From the NCBI RefSeq assembly GCF_010727605.1, contig NZ_AP022568.1, positions 3,286,001 to 3,350,000 on the forward strand: a stretch of DNA of 64,000 bases. The letters are read 5' to 3'. The stretch is from Mycobacterium simiae (GTDB lineage Bacteria; Actinomycetota; Actinomycetes; Mycobacteriales; Mycobacteriaceae). A model generated the notes under the pieces. The model was given only the letters and a program-made list of their open reading frames with translations. It ran no database searches and was not told the DNA's origin. Position numbers and translations under genes: made by a program. Positions 36,119 to 44,405 of this stretch are shown here, one piece after another (the first letter of the stretch is position 1; every line of letters starts with the position of its first letter).

Positions 36119-37339
36119 TCAAAATACAAGCAGCCCAAGCACTCCCGTGACGAGCACAACATAGGGTTCCTTAATCTTGAAGCGCCACAGTAGACCGAGG
36201 GTGACCACGGCGATCGTCGCAGTCATCCAGTCGGTGACGGCTTGTCGAGTCAGCACCACGACGGCGCCGCAGAGCGCACCGCCGGCGGCGGATGTGGCGC
36301 CAGCCACGAAGGCGCGCACTTGCGCGTTATCGCGGTGACGCAAGAACCAGTGGCCGGGCACGACGACGCCGAGGTAGATCGGGGTGAAGATGGCGACGCT
36401 GGAGACGATTGCGCCGGGCAATCCGGCAACCAGGTAGCCGATGAACCCGGCGCTGATCACGACCGGCCCGGGGGTGATCAATCCTATTGCTACGGAATCG
36501 AGAAACTGGCTGTTGGTGAGCCAATGGTGCTGATCGACGACGCCGGCGCGCATGAACGGCACGATCGCCAGCCCGGATCCGAACACGATGGCACCCGTCT
36601 TCAAGAAGAACCACGCGAGAGCCGCCAGCGTCCCGCCGCCAGCGATCATTCCCAGCCCGATCACAAGTGGCATCCGTTTCGGGTTATCGTCCGGCTTGGC
36701 AACGTGGTCTCCGGATTTGCGATGGCGTAGGCGGATGCGTGGCCGCGCGTCAAGCAGAATCATTAGCACGCCCGCCCCGACGATTACTAGGACCGGTTCG
36801 GAGCCGGTGAACGCGGTAAGCGCGAATACGGCCGTGCTAATAGTCCAGAGCCGCCAGTCTCGTCTGTCGGTTAGCTTGATCAGGTTGATCGCAGCGATGG
36901 TAATGATCGCCATCACGGCCGGAGCGATTCCGTAGAACAGCGCCTGCACGACACGCGAGCCTGAGTAGTGGGAGTAGATGGCGCCCACGGCCACCACGAT
37001 CGCGAATGCGGGTGCGACGAACGCTGCGGCCACCGCGGCCGCACCGAGGGCGCCGCGGCGCAAGTAGCCGACCCACATCGCGACTTGGGCCGCAAGCGGC
37101 CCGGGCATGGTCTGTCCGAGGGCTACCCCATCGAGGAAGTCTTGACGGTCAATCCACCGACGCTGTTCGACCAGGTCACGTTGCATATAGCCAACGCTGG
37201 CGATTGGTCCGCCGAAACCGATCGCACCCAGCTTCAGGAAGTATGCGAGAACTCGCCCGAAGTTGACGGCTCCGGCGGATTCGGGTTCTGCGGACTGGTG
37301 CTGCGGGTTGGCCGGTCGGTCACGGGCGGACTCAGTCAT
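36119..37339 (-). CDS. chrA: Chromate transporter ChrA
   Basis: 406 aa, the long two-domain ChrA type. Each half starts with a chromate-transporter signature: FLKLGAIGFGGPIASVGYMQ near 35-55 and FLKTGAIVFGSGLAIVPFM near 245-265, with TMPGPLAAQVAMWVGY and LITPGPVVISAGFIGYLVAG. About ten membrane helices. ChrA exports chromate. The two chrB-like genes on the same strand upstream complete a chromate-resistance unit. Confidence 0.92.
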   Translation of the reverse strand: MTESARDRPANPQHQSAEPESAGAVNFGRVLAYFLKLGAIGFGGPIASVGYMQRDLVEQRRWIDRQDFLDGVALGQTMPGPLAAQVAMWVGYLRRGALGAAAVAAAFVAPAFAIVVAVGAIYSHYSGSRVVQALFYGIAPAVMAIITIAAINLIKLTDRRDWRLWTISTAVFALTAFTGSEPVLVIVGAGVLMILLDARPRIRLRHRKSGDHVAKPDDNPKRMPLVIGLGMIAGGGTLAALAWFFLKTGAIVFGSGLAIVPFMRAGVVDQHHWLTNSQFLDSVAIGLITPGPVVISAGFIGYLVAGLPGAIVSSVAIFTPIYLGVVVPGHWFLRHRDNAQVRAFVAGATSAAGGALCGAVVVLTRQAVTDWMTATIAVVTLGLLWRFKIKEPYVVLVTGVLGLLVF

Positions 37340-37413
37340 GGCGATTATGTAACCATGGTTGCACCTGTAGGTCGACTGTTGAGCTCGGCGTGAGGTGAAC
37401 GTGTGGTTAACCG

Positions 37414-37845
37414 TCAGGCGGGTTCGCGACCGAGAAGTGTTGCTCGCCGGAAGAATTCGTATAACCCATCGAAAATAGGGCCGGTGATCTCGATGATCTG
37501 ATCGTCGGTGCAGACCATCGACAGTCCGCGCAGAGCAGCGTCCAGGCCCGGTGCCTCGGGGGCGTCGAAGCGCTCATCGTCGATATCTGCCTCGTGGATG
37601 ACCTCGGCGAGCTTCCACAGCACTGGGTCCTGCAGGTCATAGCGATGCAGGATCGTTTCGAAGCTGCAGTCACCGCCGTGGTGGGACAAGTCGACGCCGC
37701 GCATATCGAAACCTGTTGCCCCGGTGGGCAGATCGACCGGGTCAGTCAGGAAAATGAATTCGGCGGACTCGTCGATGTGACGGCGAATCAGCCAAGCGCA
37801 GGCAGCTCGGTCGATGTGGATACCAGCTCGAGTCGCCCACTTCAT
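37414..37845 (-). CDS. chrB: ChrB C-terminal domain protein (chromate resistance)
   Basis: 143 aa. Matches the C-terminal chromate-resistance domain: KWATRAGIHIDRAACAWLI, FDMRGVDLSHHGGDCSFET and HEADIDDERF, rich in His/Asp/Cys suited to metal binding. Classical ChrB is one polypeptide with an N-terminal regulatory part; here that part is the upstream gene, which overlaps this one by ATGA. It likely senses or reduces chromate. Confidence 0.85.
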   Translation of the reverse strand: MKWATRAGIHIDRAACAWLIRRHIDESAEFIFLTDPVDLPTGATGFDMRGVDLSHHGGDCSFETILHRYDLQDPVLWKLAEVIHEADIDDERFDAPEAPGLDAALRGLSMVCTDDQIIEITGPIFDGLYEFFRRATLLGREPA

Positions 37846-38342
37846 AATGCCTTCTCGCTACCAAGGGGCGTGTCGGCCACCAACGCGCGAACAGCCGCAA
37901 TAGCCAGCTCACGCTCGGCGGGCGGGAAGTAGTCACGGCGGTGGATGCGCCGAAGTTCCGCGCGTAATCGTCGCGCCAGCGACTGGCGTTCGGTAGATGT
38001 CGCGTGGGCGGCAGCCTCGGCCTCGGCGATGATCGCCGCATACTCGATTCCGCGAGCCTGGGCCATCGCGGTGGTGAGTTCGCGTTCAGCGCCCAGGGTC
38101 GCCGGTTGAGCAATCCAGATCGAGGCGCTGCCGCTTGCTTCGGTTACTTCTTCGGCGATCCATTCCAGTTGCTCACGGGTCCGCGCGTCGGCCGGCAGTG
38201 CGACCAGCCCGTCCGAGATCTGCGCGGCTCCGAGGCGCTTAAGCTTGCGCCACACCGCAATCCGCGGCGTGGACGGCTCGCGCGGGATCCGATAGGAAAG
38301 TAGCACCCAGCGACCAGGCGCGGTGGCATTCTGTTCTGCCAT
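37842..38342 (-). CDS. chrB: ChrB N-terminal domain protein
   Basis: 166 aa. WVLLSYRIPREPSTPRIAVWRKLKRLGAAQ (positions about 12-41) is the ChrB N-terminal signature, followed by RTREQLEWIAEEV and LARRLRAELRRIHRRDYFP. In bacterial ChrB this part binds DNA and represses chrA. Separate from the C-terminal domain by an ATGA overlap. ATG 38342. Confidence 0.82.
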   Translation of the reverse strand: MAEQNATAPGRWVLLSYRIPREPSTPRIAVWRKLKRLGAAQISDGLVALPADARTREQLEWIAEEVTEASGSASIWIAQPATLGAERELTTAMAQARGIEYAAIIAEAEAAAHATSTERQSLARRLRAELRRIHRRDYFPPAERELAIAAVRALVADTPLGSEKAL

Positions 38343-38720
38343 AGACCACCTCGATTTGATCTCGTCCCTTGCAACGCTTTATCCACACACTAAGGCCCGG
38401 AAACGGTCGATCCCGCGGGCGGTCGCGTGGCGGTGCTGCTTTTCGCGTTAATTGTTCGACGGCATGACCCACGAAACGTTGTGAATGAACTTGGGTACGA
38501 GACTGGGCGCGACCGTCGAGGTCGCATGCAACGGGGCCGTGGTGGCCCGGGCCGTGACATACAGGTATAAAGCGCGGGGCAACGTGCGAGGCGGATCCCC
38601 GGTTAACTCCTAACTAAATTGGCAAGTAGTAGAAGACCAGATTTGCCGAAAAGCGCGGTTTTGTACCGAACTCCTGTTTAGTCTGCGAAAGGCAGATCGC
38701 TGCGAGGAATAGGAGTGCAC
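38343..38720. other. 378-bp gap, no gene recognised
   Basis: Between chrB (minus) and the exonuclease fragment (plus). It should hold the chr promoter; no exact -10/-35 pair stands out. The part at 38600-38690 is AT-rich for this genome, consistent with a promoter or foreign DNA. Confidence 0.35.
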
Positions 38721-38858
38721 GTGGCCGGCTTCGCAGTCCTCGATTTCGAGACCACCGGCCTACCCGCACCGGCCGCTGCAGCCTGCCTTCCCACTGACGC
38801 CTGGCGGTGTGTGGCTGGCGGACGTCCCGCCTCCGCCACCCTTCCCGATCGTTCATGA
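38721..38858 (+). pseudogene. Truncated DnaQ-like 3'-5' exonuclease start
   Basis: GTG preceded by AGGAATAGGAG opens a frame FAVLDFETTGLP, the DEDD exonuclease motif I (Asp and Glu of DxE), but then the sequence turns to an Ala-rich unrelated stretch and stops after 45 codons. Motifs II and III of the family are absent. Read as the decayed or interrupted start of a DNA polymerase III epsilon-like gene. Confidence 0.55.
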
Positions 38859-38997
38859 GATCGTCGAGGCCGTCATCAAGACCGCGGAAGCAATCGTCAT
38901 GATCCCGGTCAAGGTGGTCGAGGCAGTCTTCGCGGGCGTGGAATGGGTGATCGACGAGTTGATCGCAGTGCTGCAGCAGATACTGCACCACCTCTAA
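38809..38997 (+). CDS. 62-aa hypothetical protein (amphipathic)
   Basis: Overlaps the truncated exonuclease in another frame. It starts with a Pro-rich stretch (VPPPPPFPIVHEIV) and then an amphipathic Val/Ile/Glu helix (MIPVKVVEAVFAGVEWVI). It may be the C-terminal part of a frameshifted longer protein. A hairpin terminator lies just downstream, which supports a real transcript end. No family recognised. Confidence 0.35.
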   Translation: MWLADVPPPPPFPIVHEIVEAVIKTAEAIVMIPVKVVEAVFAGVEWVIDELIAVLQQILHHL

Positions 38998-39007
38998 ACC
39001 GACCAGG

Positions 39008-39044
39008 GCGGCCCGGACATCCCCAGCGGATCCATCCGGGCCGC
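39008..39044 (+). terminator. Hairpin terminator
   Basis: GCGGCCCGGA (39008-39017) pairs perfectly with TCCGGGCCGC (39035-39044), 17-nt loop, immediately after the 62-aa frame. Confidence 0.6.
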
Positions 39045-39211
39045 TCTGCGCGGGACCCTATTGTGGGGCCAATCCTGCGCATTCCTAGGGGTGCTCAGGG
39101 CCGCACTTGTCCGCCATGCGCTTTATCTCAGTTAACGAAGGCGCTAGGTCAGATCATTGGAGGATCGGTTCCACCATCGCGGAAGCGAATTCCGCTAGCT
39201 GCCGAACGGTC

Positions 39212-39667
39212 CTACTTCGGCGGGAACCCGCCGGTGGCAACCGGCCCCCAGCGGCGCGGTGTGATCCGGATCAGACACTTGCCCTGATCCACCATGGCTT
39301 TGCGGTACTCGGCCCAGTCGGAGTGCTCGCCGGCGATTACCCGGTAGTAGTCCACCAGCAACTCCACGGCCTCTGGCAGCAAGATCACCTCGGCGTCACC
39401 GTCGACTTGGACATACGCCCCGTTGAAATCATCGGAGAGGACAACCACGCTCGCCGACGGGTTGCGACGCAGGTTCACGCTCTTGGCGCGTTGAGGATAG
39501 GTCGCGATCACGATGCACCCTTTTTCGTCGACGCCACCGGTCACCGGCGAACTCTGCAGCGATCCGTCCGAGCGAAACGTGGTCAGCAACATTCTGTGCC
39601 GGGGCCGGATGAATTCGAGAAGTTCGGGAAGCCCGACCGCATCGGCGGTCGCCATCTTGGGAGCCAT
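39212..39667 (-). CDS. PPOX-class F420-dependent oxidoreductase-like protein
   Basis: 151 aa. Split beta-barrel pattern: PRHRMLLTTFRSDGSLQSSPV, GCIVIATYPQRAKSVNLRRNP, YVQVDGDAEVI, ending KCLIRITPRRWGP. Members bind F420, FMN or haem and reduce diverse substrates. ATG 39667 is used; GTG at 39697 would add ten residues and is possible because AGGTGG precedes it. Confidence 0.82.
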   Translation of the reverse strand: MAPKMATADAVGLPELLEFIRPRHRMLLTTFRSDGSLQSSPVTGGVDEKGCIVIATYPQRAKSVNLRRNPSASVVVLSDDFNGAYVQVDGDAEVILLPEAVELLVDYYRVIAGEHSDWAEYRKAMVDQGKCLIRITPRRWGPVATGGFPPK

Positions 39668-39818
39668 GAGGTCCACAGTAGCGGCCACCCGAGCCACCTA
39701 CTTGCGCATGCGCCCGACACCGACGGTCGCGGGAAGACCTGCGATGTAACGGGATTCATCCCAGGAGCGAGGCCTAGCACCGCTATGTCGAGTTCGCCGC
39801 GGCGCACTAGCGATACCG

Positions 39819-40316
39819 CTAGATCGGGGTGATGATTTCTGAGGTGTAAAAGTCGATCGGTCGTTGCGAGTGCGGCGACGGGCGGTCGACGAACACCCAG
39901 ACACCCGTAGTGCCCGCAGCGATACCGCCTTGCACCGTTACGGTTCCGGCTCCGGTTGCGTCGGTGTCGATCCCGCCGGTGGCGACGCCGGGATCACCGG
40001 CCGCGCAGCCCGGGGAAGTTCTGGGCGACTGGATCAGCCTGACGTTGTAGTGGGCCTGCGGCTCGGCTGCGGCGAGTTGCACCTGCGCGACAACATCGTG
40101 GGAGGCCCCTGTGCTGATCACCGTGTGACCCGTGCCCACACCATCGGTCGGCACGTTTACCGCCCAGGTGAAATCGCACGCCCGAAGTTTCGGCGTCAAT
40201 GGCACGAACTTGCCCGCTCCACTGGAGTCGGCCGCGGCGACGCCGGTTAATCCCCAAACAGTCGCTGTGCCAAGCAGATTAGCGCCAAGGAGCACCGCTG
40301 TAGTGATTTTCCGCAT
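39819..40316 (-). CDS. Secreted mycobacterial protein, unknown function
   Basis: 165 aa. Signal peptide with cleavage near VAAADSS. The mature part is Gly/Thr-rich, beta-like, with two cysteines (RACDFTW, SPGCAAG) that may form one disulfide. I recognise it as a type of small exported mycobacterial protein without known role. Confidence 0.65.
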   Translation of the reverse strand: MRKITTAVLLGANLLGTATVWGLTGVAAADSSGAGKFVPLTPKLRACDFTWAVNVPTDGVGTGHTVISTGASHDVVAQVQLAAAEPQAHYNVRLIQSPRTSPGCAAGDPGVATGGIDTDATGAGTVTVQGGIAAGTTGVWVFVDRPSPHSQRPIDFYTSEIITPI

Positions 40317-40756
40317 TTGTTTCCCGACGCATGAAGTTTGCCAAAGTTAGTCTTGCAAACGTACCAAGAGTAGTGAACGTAATCGCCTACAAGGTGACAG
40401 AAGTTAGCCAAATCACATTCGGCAAAAATCGGCATGCAGTTCACACCATGATGAAAGCGCCTTGCCGAGCGGTCGTAATTCTCGGCCACGAGGTCGTTGC
40501 TGGTAGTGGACGTTACCGCCGGCCCAATTGCCCTCGAGAATTTGGTGAATGAGCGTCCGGACGTGAAATGCTTTCGGTCCAGTGTCCGAATCCCGCCGCG
40601 CATACAACCCGAATTGCGGCTCGCCGGCTCCTCGACTTCGTCGGCCAGTCGGCCCAATGCCTGCTCGGTGACCGAGTCCCGGACGACGGCCAAGCCGATC
40701 AATGAGTTCTCAACGAATTGCGGTTCAACCCCGCGGTGGGCCGCGACAATGGCGGG
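40317..40756. other. 440-bp gap with possible minus-strand coding remnant
   Basis: 40317-40500 is relatively AT-rich and should include the promoter of the secreted-protein gene. In 40552-40745 the minus strand reads as plausible protein (EPQFVENSLIGLAVVRDSV, EQALGRLADEVEEPASR), but there is no start with a ribosome site and the frame continues antisense through the dipeptidase gene. It may be a gene remnant. Confidence 0.35.
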
Positions 40757-41446
40757 ATGCCCAGTGTTCGCCGGTCGGCGGTAATGCTCCTTGTCGCGTT
40801 CGTTACCGCACCGCCCGCTCAGGCCAGTCCCGATGTACCGCCCGTCAGCGACGCCGCACGGGCCGCTGGATTCGTCGACGTCCGCACCGTCGTCCCCGAT
40901 GCCGTCATCGACCTGCGTTATGCGACCCCGAACAACTTCACGGGCACCCAGCTGTATCCCTCCGACGCTCGATGCCTTGTGCACCAATCCCTGTCCCAAG
41001 GCCTCGCCAACGCCGCGTCCACGCTGCGCGCACAAGGCCACCTGCTGGTGTTCTGGGATTGCTACCGGCCGCACGACGTTCAGGTCCGGATGTTCAACGT
41101 CGTTCCCAATCCGGCCTGGGTGGCTCGGCCCGGCCCGTACGCGCACAGTCACGAGTCCGGACGTTCGGTGGACGTGACATTGACCGCCGCCGGACAACAG
41201 TGCCCGCCCGAGCAGCACGCCGGCGGTCTGTGTCTCGCTGACATGGGTACCGGATTCGACGACTTTTCCCCGCGCGCAACGGCATACGCCACCCAGGGCG
41301 TCAGTGCCGATGCCCAGGCGAACCGGGCCCGGTTGCGAGATGCGATGAAGTACGGCGGGTTGAGCCCCTACTCCGGGGAATGGTGGCACTTCGACGGACC
41401 CGGCGCGGGTGTCGACCGCCCGATTCTCGATGTGCCGGTAGACTGA
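40757..41446 (+). CDS. Secreted D-Ala-D-Ala dipeptidase-like (VanX/DdpX, peptidase M15D)
   Basis: 229 aa. A signal peptide (VMLLVAFVTAPPAQA) precedes the M15D domain. Zinc ligands and catalytic residues are in SHESGRSVDVT (His and Asp) and GEWWHFDGP (Glu and His), with VFWDCYRPHDVQ carrying the conserved Arg. VanX/DdpX cleave D-alanyl-D-alanine dipeptides; a periplasmic version may recycle cell-wall material. Two cysteines near residues 75 and 118 and two further ones may make disulfides. ATG at 40757 chosen, since the upstream codons do not fit a signal peptide. Confidence 0.85.
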   Translation: MPSVRRSAVMLLVAFVTAPPAQASPDVPPVSDAARAAGFVDVRTVVPDAVIDLRYATPNNFTGTQLYPSDARCLVHQSLSQGLANAASTLRAQGHLLVFWDCYRPHDVQVRMFNVVPNPAWVARPGPYAHSHESGRSVDVTLTAAGQQCPPEQHAGGLCLADMGTGFDDFSPRATAYATQGVSADAQANRARLRDAMKYGGLSPYSGEWWHFDGPGAGVDRPILDVPVD

Positions 41447-41448
41447 TA

Positions 41449-41467
41449 TGTCTCATATATTGAGACA
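41449..41467 (+). promoter_or_regulatory. Palindromic operator upstream of methyltransferase
   Basis: TGTCTCATATATTGAGACA is a perfect 7-bp inverted repeat with 5-bp spacer. A second imperfect copy (GTTTCATATCCTGAACC) follows at 41470-41486. Then TAGGCT (41496-41501) sits 7 nt before the ATG, a leaderless -10. The arrangement fits control by a TetR- or GntR-like factor. Confidence 0.65.
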
Positions 41468-41508
41468 ATAGTTTCATATCCTGAACCAACATCGGTAGGC
41501 TGTGTCAC

Positions 41509-42321
41509 ATGGATGACGCGCGCCGGGCTAGCTATACCCACGGGCACCACGAGTCGGTGCTACGAAGCCATCAGCGACGCACCGCGCAGGACTCCGCCGG
41601 CTATCTGCTGCCCTGGCTGAGGCCAGGGCTCGCGGTGCTCGACGTGGGATGTGGCCCCGGCACGATCACCGCCGACCTCGCCGCCCTCGTCGCGCCTGGA
41701 TCGGTCACGGGCATCGACCAGTCCGCCAAGGTCCTTGACGATGCCCGCGAGGAGGCGCAGCGGCGCAACCTGTCCAACATCTCGTTCGCAGTCGGCGACA
41801 TCGATCGGCTCGACCTGCCCGACGACACCTTCGACGTCGTGCACGCGCATCAGGTGCTGCAGCACGTCACCGATCCGGTGCAGGCGCTACGGGAAATGCG
41901 CAGGGTGTGCAAACCGGGCGGAATCGTGGCGGCACGCGACGCCGACTACTCCGGATTCACTTGGTACCCCACGCTTTCCGGCCTGGACGCCTGGCATGAC
42001 ATCTATCAACGGACCGCCCGCGCCAATGGTGGCGAACCGGACGCCGGTCGACGGCTGTTGTCGTGGGCCTTGGCAGCCGGCTACGACGACGTCACACCCT
42101 CGGGCAGCCTCTGGTGCTATGCGACGGACACGAGCCGCCAGTGGTGGGGCGGCATGTGGGCCGATCGCATCCTGCATTCCAGCATCGCCCACGACGTCGT
42201 GCGGCTCGGCCTGGCAACGCCCACGCAGCTCGAAGAGATCTCAGCGGCATGGCGCCGGTGGGCCGCCGCCCCGGACGGCTGGTTCGGGATCCCACACGGC
42301 GAAATCATCTGCCGCGCTTAA
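41509..42321 (+). CDS. Class I SAM-dependent methyltransferase
   Basis: 270 aa. Motif I VLDVGCGPGTITADLA, then IDQS acidic residue, SFAVGDIDRLDLP and FDVVHAHQVLQHV, the UbiE/Cou-type fold. Product unknown; methylation of a small molecule is probable. Leaderless ATG 7 nt downstream of TAGGCT. It lies before the mutase genes but is separated from them by an independent -10, so it may not be part of that operon. Confidence 0.85.
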   Translation: MDDARRASYTHGHHESVLRSHQRRTAQDSAGYLLPWLRPGLAVLDVGCGPGTITADLAALVAPGSVTGIDQSAKVLDDAREEAQRRNLSNISFAVGDIDRLDLPDDTFDVVHAHQVLQHVTDPVQALREMRRVCKPGGIVAARDADYSGFTWYPTLSGLDAWHDIYQRTARANGGEPDAGRRLLSWALAAGYDDVTPSGSLWCYATDTSRQWWGGMWADRILHSSIAHDVVRLGLATPTQLEEISAAWRRWAAAPDGWFGIPHGEIICRA

Positions 42322-42387
42322 ATCGCCGCCACACGTCTCCTTTGCCCTGGTCAAGGCAATGGTATTGGCATTCTCTTTTTTTGCAAG

Positions 42388-42393
42388 TACGTT
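42388..42393 (+). promoter_or_regulatory. -10 element for near-leaderless mutase operon
   Basis: TACGTT lies 8 nt before the ATG of the mutase large subunit. There is no Shine-Dalgarno, so the mRNA may start at or one base before the start codon. Confidence 0.45.
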
Positions 42394-42401
42394 ATGCATC
42401 G

Positions 42402-43979
42402 ATGGATAATACGGCCCACACTCCGTCTGGCATCCCGCTGCAGCTGGTCTACGGTCCGGCGGATTTGACCGCGGAGCCGCCGCAGCCGGGAGAGTTCCCC
42501 TTCACCCGGGGTAACTTCGCGTCCGGTTATCGGGGCAAGCTCTGGACCTTCCGGCAGTACTCGGGATTCGGTACCGCGGAGGAATCCAACCGCCGTTACC
42601 GCTATCTGCTCGAGCAGGGCGGGACCGGATTGTCGGTGGCGCTGGACCTGCCCACCCAATGTGGCTACGACTCCGACGACCCCGAGTTCGGCGAGGAGGT
42701 CGGCCGGGTCGGCGTTGCGGTCGACACGTTGGCCGACTTCGAGATCTTGTTCGACGGCATCCCGCTGGACAAGCTCAGCACGAGCATGACGATCAACGGC
42801 ACGGCGGCGATCCTGCTGGCCTTCTACGTCGCCGCGGCCGAGAAGAAGGGCATTCCGCGGGCGAAGCTCACCGGGACCATCCAGAACGACATCCTCAAGG
42901 AGTACGCCTCGCGTGGGACGTGGATCTGGCCGCCGGAACCGTCGCTGCGGTTGATCGCGGACACCATCGAGTTCTGCGCCGCCGAGGTGCCGCGGTTCAA
43001 CGCCATCTCGGTGGCCGGTGCGCATTTCCGCGATGCCGGAGCCAACGCGGTGCAGGAAATGGCGTTTACCCTCGCCGACGGCGTGACCTACTGCGACACC
43101 GTGGTGCAACGCGGCCGGATGACGATCGACCAGTTTGCACCGCAGATCTCGTTCTTCTTCTACACCCACGGCGACTTCTTCGAAGAGATCGCCAAATACC
43201 GGGCCGGTCGGCGGCGTTGGGCGACCATCGTGCAGGAGCGCTACGGGGCGAAAACGGCCAAGGCGGCGATGTTCCGCTTCGGCTGTGTCTGCGGCGGAGC
43301 GTCGCTGTACGCGCCGCAGGCCCACAACAACATCGTTCGGGTGGCGTACGAGGCGATGGCCGCCGTCCTGGGCGGTGTCCAGTCGATGTTCACCGCGGCC
43401 TGGGACGAGCCGTTTGCCCTGCCCACCGAGGAGACCACGACCCTGGCGCTGCGCACCCAGCAGATCTTGGCGCACGAGACCGGTGTGGCCAGCGTCGCCG
43501 ACCCGCTGGGCGGCTCCTACTTCGTCGAGGCGCTGACGGACGCCACCGAGGCGCGCATCGTCGAGATCATGGCCGACCTGGAGCGGCACGGCGGAATGGT
43601 CCACGCCATCGAGGACGGTTACCTGCAGGGCCTGATCGCCGACGAGGCGTTCAAACTCCACCAGGAGATCGAATCCGGCGCGCGCCCGGTCGTCGGAGTC
43701 AACCGGTTCGTCACCGAGGAGCCCGACCACGACGTGGTCACCTACGAGCTCGACGCCGAAGGGCGTGATCTCCAGCTCAAGCGGCTCTCGAAGATTAAGT
43801 CGGAAAGAGATTCGGCCGCAGTAAAATCCAGTCTTGCCGCACTGTCGCGCGCCGCCGAAGGAAATGACAACCTGATGCACAATTTGATCGACTGCGCCGT
43901 CGCGTACTGCACGGTCGGGGAGATGGTTTCCGCGCTCAAGGCGGTGTGGGGCGAGTTTCAGCAACCGGTGGTGTTCTAG
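42402..43979 (+). CDS. B12-dependent acyl-CoA mutase, large (catalytic) subunit
   Basis: 525 aa, the TIM-barrel part only, without the C-terminal B12 domain, as in isobutyryl- and 2-hydroxyisobutyryl-CoA mutases. GKLWTFRQYSGFGTAEESN has Tyr where methylmalonyl-CoA mutase has Tyr89. LTGTIQNDILKEYASRGTW has Arg at the Arg207 position, which binds the substrate carboxylate, instead of Gln found in the monocarboxyl mutases. So a dicarboxyl-CoA substrate is favoured. ATG at 42402 with a -10 eight bases upstream. Followed immediately by the small subunit; the MeaB-type chaperone is at 54274. Confidence 0.88.
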   Translation: MDNTAHTPSGIPLQLVYGPADLTAEPPQPGEFPFTRGNFASGYRGKLWTFRQYSGFGTAEESNRRYRYLLEQGGTGLSVALDLPTQCGYDSDDPEFGEEVGRVGVAVDTLADFEILFDGIPLDKLSTSMTINGTAAILLAFYVAAAEKKGIPRAKLTGTIQNDILKEYASRGTWIWPPEPSLRLIADTIEFCAAEVPRFNAISVAGAHFRDAGANAVQEMAFTLADGVTYCDTVVQRGRMTIDQFAPQISFFFYTHGDFFEEIAKYRAGRRRWATIVQERYGAKTAKAAMFRFGCVCGGASLYAPQAHNNIVRVAYEAMAAVLGGVQSMFTAAWDEPFALPTEETTTLALRTQQILAHETGVASVADPLGGSYFVEALTDATEARIVEIMADLERHGGMVHAIEDGYLQGLIADEAFKLHQEIESGARPVVGVNRFVTEEPDHDVVTYELDAEGRDLQLKRLSKIKSERDSAAVKSSLAALSRAAEGNDNLMHNLIDCAVAYCTVGEMVSALKAVWGEFQQPVVF

Positions 43980-44405
43980 GTGGCCGCCCGCATCCTGGTC
44001 GCCAAACCCGGTTTGGACGGGCACGACCGCGGCGCGAAAATCGTCGCGCGCACGCTGCGCGACGCCGGGTTCGAGGTCATCTACACCGGCATCCGGCAGC
44101 GCATTGAGGACATCGCCTCGATCGCGGTGCAAGAAGACGTCGCCGTGGTGGGCTTGAGCATCCTGTCCGGAGCGCACCTGGCGCTTACCGCCCGCACCAT
44201 CGACGCCCTGCGCGCCGCCGACGCCGCCGATATCGCCGTCGTGGTCGGCGGCACCATCCCGCACGCCGACGTGCCTAAGCTGCGGTCCGCCGGCGCGGCG
44301 GCGGTGTTCCCCACCGGGACACCGCTGGACGTGCTCGTGCGCGAGATCCGCGCACTGACCGGCACGGCGGAACCCGTCACGGAGGAACCATGCGCGTCGG
44401 AGTGA
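43980..44405 (+). CDS. B12-binding small subunit of the acyl-CoA mutase
   Basis: 141 aa. The cobalamin-binding motif DGHDRG supplies the lower-axial histidine, with SILSG and GGTIP completing the base-off B12 site. It partners the large subunit directly upstream (GTG next base after its stop). Its end overlaps the LLM gene by 16 bp. Confidence 0.92.
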   Translation: MAARILVAKPGLDGHDRGAKIVARTLRDAGFEVIYTGIRQRIEDIASIAVQEDVAVVGLSILSGAHLALTARTIDALRAADAADIAVVVGGTIPHADVPKLRSAGAAAVFPTGTPLDVLVREIRALTGTAEPVTEEPCASE

